A stretch of 64,000 nucleotides of DNA from Streptomyces sp. WZ-12 (lineage in GTDB: Bacteria > Actinomycetota > Actinomycetes > Streptomycetales > Streptomycetaceae), in assembly GCF_028898845.1 (NCBI RefSeq), contig NZ_CP118574.1, forward strand, positions 1,860,001 through 1,924,000, written 5' to 3'. Below the pieces are notes generated by a model. That model did not search any database and had not been told where the DNA came from. It was given only the letters and a program-made list of their open reading frames with translations. Of this stretch, positions 41,534 through 50,480 are shown one piece after another. The translations under genes were made by a program, and so were the position numbers. Every line of letters starts with the position of its first letter. Positions within the stretch are counted from its first letter, which is position 1.

Positions 41534-42439
41534 GTGAGGGACACCATGCGGGAGCGGTTCGCCGCGGTCGGTTCGCGACTGCTGGACGAGGACCCGCGGC
41601 TGGCCGTGGTGCTGGCCGACATCGGTGCCGATGGCTTCGCGGACGCGGCCCGGCGGCACCCCGCGCGGGTGCTGAACGTCGGCATCCGGGAGCAGTTGCT
41701 GGTCGGAGTGGGCGGCGGGCTGGCGTTGACCGGTATGCGGCCGATCCTGCACACCTTCGCCAGCTTCCTGGTGGAACGCCCCTTCGAGCAGGTGAAGTTG
41801 GGCTTCGGCCACCAGGGCACGGGTGGGGTGTTGGTGAGCGCCGGCGGCTCCTACGACTGGCCCAGCGGCGGTTTCACGCACATGGCACCGGGCGATGTGG
41901 CGCTGTTGGACACCCTCGACGGCTGGACGGTGCACGTGCCGGGGCACCCCGACGAGGCCGAGGTGCTGCTGCGGAAGGCCGCGGCGGCCGGTGACGACAA
42001 GGTGTACGTGCGACTGTCCGTACAGGTCAACGAGGCTCCGTGGGCCGTGGACGGGGTCGGGTTCGCGACGGTGCGTCAGGGCGGTGGCGGGGTGGTGGTC
42101 GCGGTGGGCCCGATGCTGGACAGCGTGCTGGCCGCCACCGAGGGGTGGGACCTGACCGTGCTCCACGCGACGACCGTGCGGCCCTTCGACGGCCGGGCGC
42201 TGCGGGCCGCCGCGGACGCCGCAGGTTCCGCGGACGTGGTGCTGGTCGAGCCGTATCTCGCCGGTACCTCCACGGGGCACGCCAACGACGCGCTGGCGGA
42301 CCGGCCGCACCGGGTGCTCGGACTCGGCGTCGGCCGCCGGGAGTTGCGCCCCTACGGGCAGCTCGACGAGCACCTGGCGGCACACGGGCTCGACCCTCGG
42401 GGGCTGCGGGACCGGATCGGCGGGTTCCTTCGTCGGTAG
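41534..42439 (+). CDS. Transketolase, C-terminal subunit
   Basis: A 301-aa protein with the pyrimidine-binding domain (LNVGIREQLLVGVGGGLALTGMRPILHTFASFLVERPFEQ, with the cofactor glutamate in GIREQ) and the C-terminal transketolase domain (VVAVGPMLDSVLAA, LHATTVRPFDGRAL, VVLVEPYLAGTS). It completes the active site with the preceding subunit. GTG 41534 has GAGAGGA six bases upstream; ATG 41546 is an alternative with GAGGG. A duplicated 13-bp GACGACCGGCGACT sits in the 117-base gap between the two genes. The pair is a likely operon. Confidence 0.9.
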   Translation: MRDTMRERFAAVGSRLLDEDPRLAVVLADIGADGFADAARRHPARVLNVGIREQLLVGVGGGLALTGMRPILHTFASFLVERPFEQVKLGFGHQGTGGVLVSAGGSYDWPSGGFTHMAPGDVALLDTLDGWTVHVPGHPDEAEVLLRKAAAAGDDKVYVRLSVQVNEAPWAVDGVGFATVRQGGGGVVVAVGPMLDSVLAATEGWDLTVLHATTVRPFDGRALRAAADAAGSADVVLVEPYLAGTSTGHANDALADRPHRVLGLGVGRRELRPYGQLDEHLAAHGLDPRGLRDRIGGFLRR

Positions 42440-42460
42440 GCCGGCCCGGGGGCGGATGGG

Positions 42461-43375
42461 TCAGAGGCGGGCGTCGAGCCAGGTCAGCAGGTCGGCCTGG
42501 ACCTGGTCGCGGCTGGTCTCGTTGAGGATCTCGTGACGGGCGTCCGGGTGGGCGCGCCAGGTCAGGTCGCGGGTACCCAGGTAGCGGAAGTCCTCCAGGA
42601 GTTCGTGGACCAGGGTCATCCGCTGGTGGCAGGGGTCCTGGTCGCCGACCGCGACGTGGACGGGCAGGCCGCGGGGGATCCGGGCCAGGTGGGCGGGGTC
42701 GTTGAGCTTGCGGATGGCGCGCACCCAGTCCAGGACCAGGCCGGCGGAGAACGGGAAGCCGCAGTCCTCGTCGGCGACGTAGCGGTCGACCTCGGCGGTG
42801 TCGCGGGAGAGCCATTCGTAGCCGGTGCGGTGGGCGAAGGCGTCGTTGAAGGAGCCGAAGGTGCGGGGGAGGAAGGGCGAGGGGTGGGCGCGGCCGTGGG
42901 CGGCGATCTCCGCCTCCAGTTCGGCGGTGGCGGCGTCGATGTCGAGGCCGGGCAGGGTGCGGAAGACACCGGTGAGGACCAGTCCGGCGAGGTCGGCGCC
43001 GTACTCCTGGGCGTAGTCGCGGGCCAGCATGGCGCCCATGCTGTGGCCGAGGAGGACGAGCGGGAGGCCGGGGTGGGCGGCGGCCGCGTGGTCGCCGATG
43101 CCCTTGAGGTCGCCGACGATGGCCCGCCAGGCGTCCTCGCCGGTCACTCCGCGGCCGCCGGTCGAGGGGGCGGTGGCGCCGTGGCCGCGGTGGTCGGAGG
43201 CGACGACGACGTAGCCGCGGTCGGTCAGGAAGCGGGCGAAGCGGTCGTAGCGGCGGGCGTGTTCGGCGGCGCCGTGGGCGATCTGCACCAGGGCGCGCGG
43301 GGCACCGGTCTCCGGGAGCCAGGTGTAGGTGGCGATGCGGGCGCCGTCGGGGGCGTGGTGGACGTCCTGCTGCAT
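42461..43375 (-). CDS. Alpha/beta hydrolase, monoacylglycerol-lipase-like
   Basis: A 304-aa serine hydrolase. Features are the oxyanion region LVQIAHGAAEHARRYDRFARFL, the strand DHRGHGAT, nucleophile Ser112 in GHSMGAM, an acid residue near VAVGDQDPCH, and the catalytic His in ARHEILNE. The HGxxEHxxRY pattern is characteristic of monoacylglycerol lipase/lysophospholipase (PldB-like) proteins. GGAGAG precedes the ATG at 43375. It is convergent with the transketolase operon and divergent from the exported propeller-amidohydrolase, sharing about 165 bases of promoter DNA. Confidence 0.88.
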   Translation of the reverse strand: MQQDVHHAPDGARIATYTWLPETGAPRALVQIAHGAAEHARRYDRFARFLTDRGYVVVASDHRGHGATAPSTGGRGVTGEDAWRAIVGDLKGIGDHAAAAHPGLPLVLLGHSMGAMLARDYAQEYGADLAGLVLTGVFRTLPGLDIDAATAELEAEIAAHGRAHPSPFLPRTFGSFNDAFAHRTGYEWLSRDTAEVDRYVADEDCGFPFSAGLVLDWVRAIRKLNDPAHLARIPRGLPVHVAVGDQDPCHQRMTLVHELLEDFRYLGTRDLTWRAHPDARHEILNETSRDQVQADLLTWLDARL

Positions 43376-43540
43376 GGTGCTCTCCTGGGGCGGCGTCGGT
43401 GGTCGCGCCCACTCTGGCCGGTGGGGCGGCCATTGGCCACGGGGCGCGCGAGGCGGATATGGCCGAGTGCCCGCCCGGCGTGGCACGATCGGGCGGTTCT
43501 GAGTCGACCCGTGCCGCAATCCCCTTTCACAGGAGGAACG

Positions 43541-46500
43541 TTGGACACCACAGACCGCTCCGAGCACTTCCCGATCCGGCGTGCGCCGCTGACCCGCCGC
43601 AGATTCCTCCAGGGCACCGCCTCGGCCGCCGCCGCGGCCGGGCTGGCCGGCGTCGCCGCCCCCGCGGCCGAGGCCCTGCCCGCCGCGCCGTCCGCCGTCC
43701 CGGCCGCGGGCGCGCCCGTGACGCTGTCCTTCACCGCCGCCACCAACGGCGCGGCCACCCTCGCCCCGTCCGGTGACCATCTGGTCGCCGAGGTGCAGAA
43801 CGTCCTGTGGTCGCTGCCCCGACACGGCGGCGAGGCGCGGGCGTTGACCCCGCCCGACCTGGAGCCGACCCGCCCGGCGTACTCCCCCGACGGGCGTCGG
43901 CTGGTGGTCTGCGCCTATCGGGGCGGGAACTTCCACCTGTGGACACTGGCCCCGGACGGCTCGGGCCTGACGCGGTTGACGGACGGGCCGTGGGACGACC
44001 GGGGGCCGGCCTGGTCGCCGGACGGGAGCCGGATCGCGTTCGCCTCGGAGCGCGGCGGCGACGCGGTGGCCGGGAGTCCGTACCGCATCTGGGTCCTGGA
44101 GGTGGCGTCCGGGCGGTTGACGCGGGTGACCGGGGTGCCGGGCCAGGACGGGCCCCATCAGGACGGCGCCTGGGAGGACTTCGACCCGTGCTGGTCGCCG
44201 GACGGCTCCCGCATCGTCTTCGTCCGCGGGCGGGTGAGCGGCGCCGCGCTGCTCTCCCGGACGGTGGCGTCGGTGCCCGCCGACGGGCGGGGCGCGGTGC
44301 GCACCGAGCACACCGAGGCGGCCGCGGCGCAGGTGATGGTGCCCGCGCTGTCCCCGACGGGGCGACTGGCGTATCTGCGGACCACCGACTTTCCGGGGCC
44401 GACCTGCACGCTGGTGGTGGACGGGACGGCGGTGGCGGTGGACGGCGATGTGGAGCCGGTGCCGCCGCGCTGGGTGTCGCGGGAGGAGCTGCTGCTGACC
44501 GTCGGCGGGCAGTTCCGCATCGTCCGGCCGGATGCGCCGCAGCGCGTGGAGACCGTGCCGTTCGCCGCGCGGCTGCCGCTGGATCGGCCGCGGTACCGCC
44601 TGAAGGACTACGGTTTCGAGTCCTCGGCGGCCGGCCCGGTCCGCGGCATCCATCTGCCGGCGCTCTCCCCCGACGGCCGCAGGGTGGCGTTCGCGGCGCT
44701 CAACTCGCTCTGGGTGGCGCCGACTTCCGGCGGCGGCGCGCCGCGCCGGATCACCTCGGCGGCGGCCACCCGGTATGTGCTCGCGCCCAGTTGGTCGCGG
44801 GACGGCCGGGCGCTGGTGTACGCGGACGACCGGGACGGGCTGTTCGCGGTGCGCCGCCGGGAGTTGGACTCGGGGGCGGAGACGGTGCTGGCGGCCGGCG
44901 GGCGGGTGCAGCCGGCGCTGTCGCCGGACGGCGGTCGGCTGGCGGCGCTGGACATGGCGGGCCATCTCGTGGTGCGGACGCTGACCGGTGGCGCGGAGAA
45001 GGTGCTGGCCGCGCCGATGGGGGCGGGCGGGCTGCCGGGCCGGCCCAGTTGGTCGCCGGACGGGCGGTTCCTGGCGCTGTGCGACCGCAATCGGCTCAAC
45101 CGCCGGTTCCGCGAGGGCTACAACGTCATCCGGATCGTCGATGCGGAGTCCGGGAAGGACCGGCTGTACCAGGTCGCCGAGCACGTCTCGATCGCCGACC
45201 GCTATGACTCCGGTCCGGTGTGGTCGCCGGACGGCAAGTGGTTGGCGCTGATCGCGGAGTCGGCGCTGTGGGTGCTGCCGGTGCGGCCGGACGGGACGCC
45301 GGCGGGCGCGCCGCGGCAACTGACCGAGGAGGCCGCGGACCATCCGTCGTGGTCCGGGGACTCCGGGACGCTGCTGTACCTGTCGGCCGGGAAGCTGCGG
45401 CTGGTTCCGGTGGCCGGCGGTCCGGCGCGGACCGTTCCGGTGGCGCTCACCCGGCGCCCGGCGCGCGCCCGGGACACCGTGGTGCACGCCGGCCGGTTCT
45501 GGGACGGCACCGGTGAGACGGTGCGGGAGGACGTCGACGTGGTGGTGCGGGAGGGGCGGATCACGGCCGTGGAGCCGCACCGGGCGTCCCGGGCCGGCGC
45601 CGCCCGCCGGGTGGACGCCGGTGAGCGGACGGTGCTGCCGGGGCTGTGGGACGCGCACACCCACCCGTGGCAGACGACGTACGGCGGGCGGCAGTCCGCA
45701 CTGCAGCTGGCGTACGGCATCACCACCACGGTGTCCTGCGGCGGCTTCTCCTACGAACAGGCCCGGCTGCGGGAGGCGTTGGCGTCCGGGGCGCTGACCG
45801 GGCCGCGGCTGCTGACCTGTGGTGAGCTGCTGGACGGTGGTCGGGTGGCGTACAGCATGGGGCGGGCGCACCGCACCGAGGCGGGGCTGCGCCGGTCGTT
45901 GGCCCGGGGCGCTGCGTTGGACTGGGACTTCGTCAAGACGTATGTACGGGCGCCTGGTTGGGTGATGGCCGAGGCGGCGCGGTTCGCGCACGAGCGGCTC
46001 GGGGTGCGCGCGGGGAGCCATCTGGTCACTCCGGGCGTGCAACTGGGACTGGATCTGACGACCCATCTCCAGGCCACCCAGCGGCTGGAGTTCGGCCATG
46101 CGGTGTCGGCGTCGGGGCACGCGTACCAGGACCTGACGGAGGTGTATGCGCAGGGCGGGTTCCGGATGTTGGCCACGCCGTTCTCGGCGTCGCCGCTGAT
46201 CGGTGAGGATCCGGCGCTGGCCGAGGACGTGCGGGTGAGCCGGCTGATGCCGCCGTGGGACGTGGCGGTGGTGCGGGAGAACGCCGGACACCCGCCGACG
46301 GCCGCCCAGTTGGCGGACATCGGGGTCGAGGTCGGGGTCTACCGCCGGGTCCTGGCCGGCGGCGGGCTGGTGGCGCTGGGCACCGACCAGCCGCTGGTGC
46401 CGGTGGGGCTCTCGTTGCACCTGGCGCTGCGGGCGCTGCACCGGGGCGGGCTGAGTGTGGCGCAGGCGCTGCGGACCGCGACGGCGCTGCCGGCGGAGGT

Positions 46501-46765
46501 GTTCGGCGCCGAGCGCGATCTGGGGACGTTGGAGGTCGGCAAGCTGGCGGACCTGACGCTGGTGGACGGCGATCCGTTCCGGGACATCGCGGCGCTGGTG
46601 CGGACCTCCGCGGTGCTCAAGGGCGGGCGGCTGTACGAGCAGCGGGAGTTGGTGGAGTCGTTCCCGGCGCCCGGTGCTGCGGCGCTGACGGCGGCGGCCG
46701 GTACGGACTGGCTGGAGGTGGGCCGGCAGCAGCGCCGCGAGTCCTGCTGCGACCTCGGGCACTGA
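43541..46765 (+). CDS. Tat-exported TolB-type propeller fused to amidohydrolase
   Basis: A 1074-aa secreted enzyme. The TTG at 43541 follows AGGAGGAACG. A twin-arginine signal (LTRRRFLQGTASAAAAAGLAGV) ends near residue 45. Residues about 60-640 are WD40/TolB-like repeats with many xWSPDGxxx units. Residues about 650-1045 form an amidohydrolase: DTVVHAGRFWDGTGE, LPGLWDAHTHPW (metal-binding HxH), GTDQPLVPVGLSLHL, GTLEVGKLADLTLVDGDPF. It resembles prolidase/imidazolonepropionase-like dipeptidases fused to propellers. It probably cleaves peptides or cyclic amides outside the membrane; the substrate is unknown. Confidence 0.88.
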   Translation: MDTTDRSEHFPIRRAPLTRRRFLQGTASAAAAAGLAGVAAPAAEALPAAPSAVPAAGAPVTLSFTAATNGAATLAPSGDHLVAEVQNVLWSLPRHGGEARALTPPDLEPTRPAYSPDGRRLVVCAYRGGNFHLWTLAPDGSGLTRLTDGPWDDRGPAWSPDGSRIAFASERGGDAVAGSPYRIWVLEVASGRLTRVTGVPGQDGPHQDGAWEDFDPCWSPDGSRIVFVRGRVSGAALLSRTVASVPADGRGAVRTEHTEAAAAQVMVPALSPTGRLAYLRTTDFPGPTCTLVVDGTAVAVDGDVEPVPPRWVSREELLLTVGGQFRIVRPDAPQRVETVPFAARLPLDRPRYRLKDYGFESSAAGPVRGIHLPALSPDGRRVAFAALNSLWVAPTSGGGAPRRITSAAATRYVLAPSWSRDGRALVYADDRDGLFAVRRRELDSGAETVLAAGGRVQPALSPDGGRLAALDMAGHLVVRTLTGGAEKVLAAPMGAGGLPGRPSWSPDGRFLALCDRNRLNRRFREGYNVIRIVDAESGKDRLYQVAEHVSIADRYDSGPVWSPDGKWLALIAESALWVLPVRPDGTPAGAPRQLTEEAADHPSWSGDSGTLLYLSAGKLRLVPVAGGPARTVPVALTRRPARARDTVVHAGRFWDGTGETVREDVDVVVREGRITAVEPHRASRAGAARRVDAGERTVLPGLWDAHTHPWQTTYGGRQSALQLAYGITTTVSCGGFSYEQARLREALASGALTGPRLLTCGELLDGGRVAYSMGRAHRTEAGLRRSLARGAALDWDFVKTYVRAPGWVMAEAARFAHERLGVRAGSHLVTPGVQLGLDLTTHLQATQRLEFGHAVSASGHAYQDLTEVYAQGGFRMLATPFSASPLIGEDPALAEDVRVSRLMPPWDVAVVRENAGHPPTAAQLADIGVEVGVYRRVLAGGGLVALGTDQPLVPVGLSLHLALRALHRGGLSVAQALRTATALPAEVFGAERDLGTLEVGKLADLTLVDGDPFRDIAALVRTSAVLKGGRLYEQRELVESFPAPGAAALTAAAGTDWLEVGRQQRRESCCDLGH

Positions 46766-46945
46766 CGGCCGGGGAAGCGTGGGGTGGCGCGGTTCCGCGG
46801 GGTGGCGGGACCGCGTCGCACCGCGCTCCCGGGAGGGGTTGTGCGGCGCACGCGCGCACTCCAGGTGTCCGTATGGATACGCCGGGTTGATGTTTTGCGC
46901 GACCCGGAGCTGGTATGCCAACGGGTGTTGCGCACCGCGGAGTCA

Positions 46946-46966
46946 AGATCGTTTCCGATACGATCT
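46946..46966. promoter_or_regulatory. Inverted repeat upstream of acyl-CoA dehydrogenase (operator candidate)
   Basis: AGATCGT (46946-46952) and ACGATCT (46960-46966) are a perfect 7-bp inverted repeat with a 7-base spacer, 75-95 bases upstream of the TTG start at 47041, in otherwise unassigned promoter DNA. Confidence 0.45.
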
Positions 46967-47040
46967 GGCGGCGTCGCGCGCGTCACACCCCCAGCGGGGA
47001 GCGGTCCGCAGGCAGGCAGTTCGCGTAAGGAGGGCTCGTC

Positions 47041-48306
47041 TTGCATCGCTACTTCACCGACCGGCGGCACGAGGTACTCCGGCGCCAGGTACGGGACTTC
47101 GCCGAGCGCGAGATCCGGCCCCGGGTCGCCGGCATGGAGGCGCACCGCACCGTCAGCCCCGACCTGTCGCGGCTGATCGCCCGTCAGGGATGGATCGGCG
47201 CGACGGTGCACCGCAGATACGGCGGGATGGGCGCCGGGCACGTCGCCAAGACCCTGATCATCGAGGAACTGTCGCGGGTGAGCGCCGCGATGGGCGCCAT
47301 GGCGCAGGCGTCCCAGTTGGGCGCTGCGAAGATCATCCACTTCGGCAGCGAGGAGCAGAAGCGGGCCTGGCTGCCGGCGATCGCCTCCGGCGACTGCCTG
47401 CCGACCATCGCGGTCACCGAACCGCACTCCGGCGGCCATGTGTTGGGGATGGCCTCCACCGCGGTCCGCGACGGCGACGACTACGTCCTGAGCGGCCGGA
47501 AGATCTACGTCGGCAACAGTCACATCGGCGATCTGCACGGCGTGGTGGTCCGCACCGGCGAGGGCTCCGGGGGCCTGTCGGCGTTCCTCGTCGAGTCCGG
47601 CACCCCCGGCTTCCGGGTCGGGCCGCAGCAGCCGGCGATGGGCCTGCACGGCTTCAGTTTCGGCGAGTTGTTCTTCGACGAGTGCCGGGTCCCGGCCGCC
47701 AATCTGCTGGGCCGGGAGGGCGACGGACTGTCCGTGGCGTACTCCTCCAGCGTGCTGTACGGGCGGCCGAACCTGACGGCGGTCTCGCTCGGCATCCACC
47801 AGGCCGTCCTGGACGAGACCACCGCGTTCTGCACCGAACGCCACCGCTACGGCGAGCCGCTCGCCGAACTCCCCACCATCAAGCTGAAGTTGGGCCGCAT
47901 CCAGTCCCGTCTGCTGCTCGCCCGGCTGGCCGCGTACCACGCGGTGCACCTGTTGGACCAGGGGCTGCCGTGCGATGCGGAGCTGATGAACGCCAAGCTG
48001 GTGAACGTGGAGTCGGCACTGGAGTCGGCGCGGGAGGCGATGGACATCCACGCCGCCTGCGGGCTGTTCACCGACCGGCCGGTGGAACGCTTCCTGCGCG
48101 ATGCCCACCACATCTTCGCGCCGGCCGGCACCTCCGACGTCCAACTGCTGCGGCTGGGCGAACTGGCGCTGGGTCAGGGCAAGGGCGAGTGGTCGGACCG
48201 GCTGGCGGGGCTGCTGCGGACGCCCTCGGATTCGCCGGAGGCGACCGCGTCTCCCGGGTCGGACGGACTGCCGGACGGCCGCGGGGCGTTGGCCGGGGTG
48301 TTCTGA
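47041..48306 (+). CDS. Acyl-CoA dehydrogenase
   Basis: A 421-aa flavoprotein: FAEREIRPRVAGMEAHR, PTIAVTEPHSGGHVLGMAS (FAD/acyl pocket), SGRKIYVGNSHIGDLHGVVVRTG, MGLHGFSFGELFFDECRVPAANLLG, and IHAACGLFTDRPVERFLRDAHH. The usual WxGT near the C-terminus is replaced by a PAGTSDVQL segment. The TTG start is supported by AAGGAGGG six bases upstream. Residues after 395 are a Ser/Pro/Gly-rich tail. No electron-transfer flavoprotein or ligase gene lies next to it, so the pathway is open; a role in secondary or glutaryl-type metabolism is possible. Confidence 0.85.
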   Translation: MHRYFTDRRHEVLRRQVRDFAEREIRPRVAGMEAHRTVSPDLSRLIARQGWIGATVHRRYGGMGAGHVAKTLIIEELSRVSAAMGAMAQASQLGAAKIIHFGSEEQKRAWLPAIASGDCLPTIAVTEPHSGGHVLGMASTAVRDGDDYVLSGRKIYVGNSHIGDLHGVVVRTGEGSGGLSAFLVESGTPGFRVGPQQPAMGLHGFSFGELFFDECRVPAANLLGREGDGLSVAYSSSVLYGRPNLTAVSLGIHQAVLDETTAFCTERHRYGEPLAELPTIKLKLGRIQSRLLLARLAAYHAVHLLDQGLPCDAELMNAKLVNVESALESAREAMDIHAACGLFTDRPVERFLRDAHHIFAPAGTSDVQLLRLGELALGQGKGEWSDRLAGLLRTPSDSPEATASPGSDGLPDGRGALAGVF

Positions 48307-48309
48307 GGC

Positions 48310-48355
48310 GCCGGCGGGCCCGGGCTCGACCGGCTCCCGGCCCGGGGCCGCCGGC
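48310..48355. terminator. Bidirectional terminator between convergent genes
   Basis: A 16-bp stem with a single mismatch (48310-48325 with 48340-48355) and a 14-base loop. It lies between the acyl-CoA dehydrogenase and the GAF gene, which converge. Confidence 0.7.
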
Positions 48356-48363
48356 TCGCCCGG

Positions 48364-49023
48364 TCAGGAGGCGCCGGCCTCCTGCTGCCGCCGCTCCATC
48401 TCGTGGATCTGCTCGACGAGTTCGGCGGCGAACGCCTTGATGGTGTGCAACCCCTCGCGCCCCCAGGGGCGGGGCTCGCGGTCGATGACGCAGACGGTGC
48501 CCAGCGTCGTGCCGGTGCGGTCGATCAGCGGGGCGCCGAGGTAGGTGCGGATGCCGAGCTCGTCGACGACGGGGTTGCCGGCGAACCGCGGGTAGTCGCA
48601 GACGTCCTCCAGCACCAGCGCCTTGCGCCGCACCACGACGTACGGGCAGTAGCCGTGGTCGCGGGCCATGATCCGCTCCGGGCGGCCGCTGGGCGGCGCC
48701 GGGCCCAGCTCGACGGCGGTGTCGAGGTCCGGCGCGTACAGGCCGGCGAAGTACTGCTCCCGCTCGTCGATGAAGTTGACCATCGCATAGGGGGTGTTGG
48801 TGGTCCGGGCCAGCTTGCGGGCGAACGCGTCGAAGGCGGGGAGCGGGTTCTTGCCGATGCCCAGTTCACGTAGTCGGGTGACCCGGGCCGGTGCCTCGTG
48901 GTCCTCCGGCGTGATCAACAGGCGTCGCGTCAGATCCTCGGTGAGGTGCGGTAGTTGGGAGGAGGGATAGCGCCAGGACGGATAGCGGGAGGGGAACGGG
49001 AAGCGTGCGGAGGGGACGTTCAT
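48364..49023 (-). CDS. GAF-domain sensor, last gene of the conservon operon
   Basis: A 219-aa protein. Residues about 40-210 form a GAF domain of the type found in diguanylate-cyclase and histidine-kinase sensors (FARKLARTTNTPYAMVNFIDEREQYFAG, DHGYCPYVVVRRKALVLEDVCDYPRFAGNPVV, RTYLGAPLIDRTGTTLGTVCVID). The C in GYCPYV and the GTVCVID strand are characteristic. The start ATG overlaps the stop of the CvnD-like GTPase by four bases, so it belongs to the operon. In many conservons a P450 occupies the fifth position; here a GAF protein does, suggesting a signal-binding output or input partner. Confidence 0.88.
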   Translation of the reverse strand: MNVPSARFPFPSRYPSWRYPSSQLPHLTEDLTRRLLITPEDHEAPARVTRLRELGIGKNPLPAFDAFARKLARTTNTPYAMVNFIDEREQYFAGLYAPDLDTAVELGPAPPSGRPERIMARDHGYCPYVVVRRKALVLEDVCDYPRFAGNPVVDELGIRTYLGAPLIDRTGTTLGTVCVIDREPRPWGREGLHTIKAFAAELVEQIHEMERRQQEAGAS

Positions 49024-49643
49024 GGCAGCTCCGGGGTGGCGGTGAGGACGGGAAAGGTGAGCAGGTGCGCGACGAGGGACACCAGCACCTGGGTGCCGGA
49101 CGCGCACTGGCGGGCGTCGCAGGGGACGACGGGGACCTGTGGGTCGAGGTCCAGGGCGGCCCGGATCTCGTCGGGTGCGTAGCGGTGCGAACCGTCGAAC
49201 TCGTTGACCGCGACGACGAAGTGGATGCCCCGCCCCTCGAAGAAGTCGACCGCGGCGAAGCACTGGTCGAGCCGTCGGGTGTCGGCGAGCACCACCGCGC
49301 CGAGCGCGCCGTGGGACAGCTCGTCCCACAGGAACCAGAAGCGGTGCTGCCCCGGCGTGCCGAAGAGGTACAGGACGTGGTCCGGGCCGAGGGTGATCCG
49401 GCCGAAGTCCATCGCGACGGTCGTGGTGGCCTTGTCCTCGACGCCGGCCAGGTCGTCGGTGGCGGCGCTGATCTGGGTGATGAGCTCTTCGGTGCTGAGC
49501 GGTTCGATCTCGCTGACCGCACCGACGAAGGTGGTCTTGCCGACCCCGAACCCGCCCGCGACCAGGACCTTCAGCGCGGTCGGGAAGTGATCGGACGACG
49601 GGTCCACCAAGGTGTGGGGGTCAGAGTCGTCTGCGAAGTCCAT
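49020..49643 (-). CDS. cvnD: Conservon small GTPase (CvnD-type)
   Basis: A 207-aa Ras-like/MglA-like GTP-binding protein: P-loop GGFGVGKTT (residues 30-38), switch region TTVAMDFGRITL, LFGTPGQHRFWFLWDEL (G3 with GTPGQ in place of DTPG), VVAVNEFDG (G4 with NEFD), and DARQCAS (G5-like). Its family partner is the roadblock protein of the same operon, acting as regulator. The ATG at 49643 overlaps the DUF742 gene by 23 bases. It ends with a four-base overlap with the GAF gene. The set is thought to work like a membrane-coupled G-protein switch. Confidence 0.92.
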   Translation of the reverse strand: MDFADDSDPHTLVDPSSDHFPTALKVLVAGGFGVGKTTFVGAVSEIEPLSTEELITQISAATDDLAGVEDKATTTVAMDFGRITLGPDHVLYLFGTPGQHRFWFLWDELSHGALGAVVLADTRRLDQCFAAVDFFEGRGIHFVVAVNEFDGSHRYAPDEIRAALDLDPQVPVVPCDARQCASGTQVLVSLVAHLLTFPVLTATPELP

Positions 49644-50028
49644 GCAGCACCGCCTCCAGCAGGGCGCGGTCGGGACGGGGGGCGGGGGCGGCCGAGACGG
49701 CCGAGGGGGTACGCGCGGCGAGCGCCCCGCAGTCGACGAGGTCGGCCAGGAGCACCTTGGTGACGACGGCGGGCAGCCGGATGTGGGCGGCGATCTCGGC
49801 GACCGGGACGGTCCGCCCGTCACACAGCCCCAGGACCCGGTCGTAGTCGGGTCCTTGCAGCCCGGCGGGCCGCCGGCCGGTGGCCCGCACCATGGTCATC
49901 AGGTCGAAGTCCGCCGTGGGGTGGGTGCGGCCCTTGCTGACGGTGAACGGGCGGACCAGGGGGCCCGCCACGTCGTCGACCCACGGGGCGTCCGGTCCGA
50001 ACGGCCGCTGCCGGAGGGGCAGGGCCAC
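49621..50028 (-). CDS. cvnC: Conservon DUF742 protein (CvnC-type)
   Basis: A 135-aa protein with the DUF742 pattern: APWVDDVAGPLVRPFTVSKGRTHPTADFDLMTMV at the N-terminus, then GLCDGRTVPVAEIAAHIRLPAVVTKVLLADLVDCGAL, a winged-helix-like region. GTG 50028 is taken as start by comparison with family N-termini; a TTG at 50034 overlapping the roadblock stop is possible. It lies between CvnB and CvnD with overlapping ends and is co-translated. DUF742 proteins may bind the kinase or DNA, but no activity is established. Confidence 0.88.
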   Translation of the reverse strand: MALPLRQRPFGPDAPWVDDVAGPLVRPFTVSKGRTHPTADFDLMTMVRATGRRPAGLQGPDYDRVLGLCDGRTVPVAEIAAHIRLPAVVTKVLLADLVDCGALAARTPSAVSAAPAPRPDRALLEAVLHGLRRRL

Positions 50029-50030
50029 GG

Positions 50031-50480
50031 TCAACGGCCACCCGCCGGACCCAGGGTGCGCGGGGCCGCCGACAGATAGGGCCGGACGCTCTTGACCAGC
50101 ATCCCCATCTCGTAGCCGAGCACGCCCGCGTCGGCCTCGCGGCCGGCGAGCACGGCCAGGCAGGCGCCGGACCCGGCGGCGGCGACGAACAGGAAGGTCT
50201 CCTGCATCTCGACGACCACCTGGAGGATGTCGCTGCCCTCCCCGAAGCGCGAACCGGCGCTCCGGGCAAGGGAGTACAGGCCGGAGGAGAGCGCCGCCAT
50301 GTGGTCGGCGACGTCGGGTTCGAAGCCGTGGCACGCCTTGACGAGGCCGTCGGCGGACAGGAGGACGGCGCTTCGGGTGTGGGGCACCCGCTGGACGAGT
50401 CCGGTCAGCAGCCAGGAAAGGTCGGTGTGCTGATTGCCGCGGAACTCCGCGTGCCGCTGTGCGCGCACATCACTCACCAT
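50031..50480 (-). CDS. cvnB: Conservon roadblock/LC7 protein (CvnB-type)
   Basis: A 149-aa roadblock-fold protein: DLSWLLTGLVQRVPHTRSAVLLSADGLVKAC, DHMAALSSGLYSLARSAGSRFGEG and VVVEMQETFLFVAAAGSGACLAVLA. Roadblock proteins act as dimeric partners or GTPase-activating elements for MglA-type GTPases such as the downstream CvnD. ATG 50480 overlaps the sensor kinase's end by 11 bases. It is part of the four-gene conservon core. Confidence 0.9.
   Translation of the reverse strand: MVSDVRAQRHAEFRGNQHTDLSWLLTGLVQRVPHTRSAVLLSADGLVKACHGFEPDVADHMAALSSGLYSLARSAGSRFGEGSDILQVVVEMQETFLFVAAAGSGACLAVLAGREADAGVLGYEMGMLVKSVRPYLSAAPRTLGPAGGR

Noticed and set aside
42461..46921. A 1486-codon leftward open frame antisense to the propeller-amidohydrolase
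   Set aside because: It contains the true alpha/beta hydrolase at its end, but the rest is Arg/Pro/His-rich, mirrors the sense codons, and lacks start signals; it is a shadow of high-GC coding DNA.
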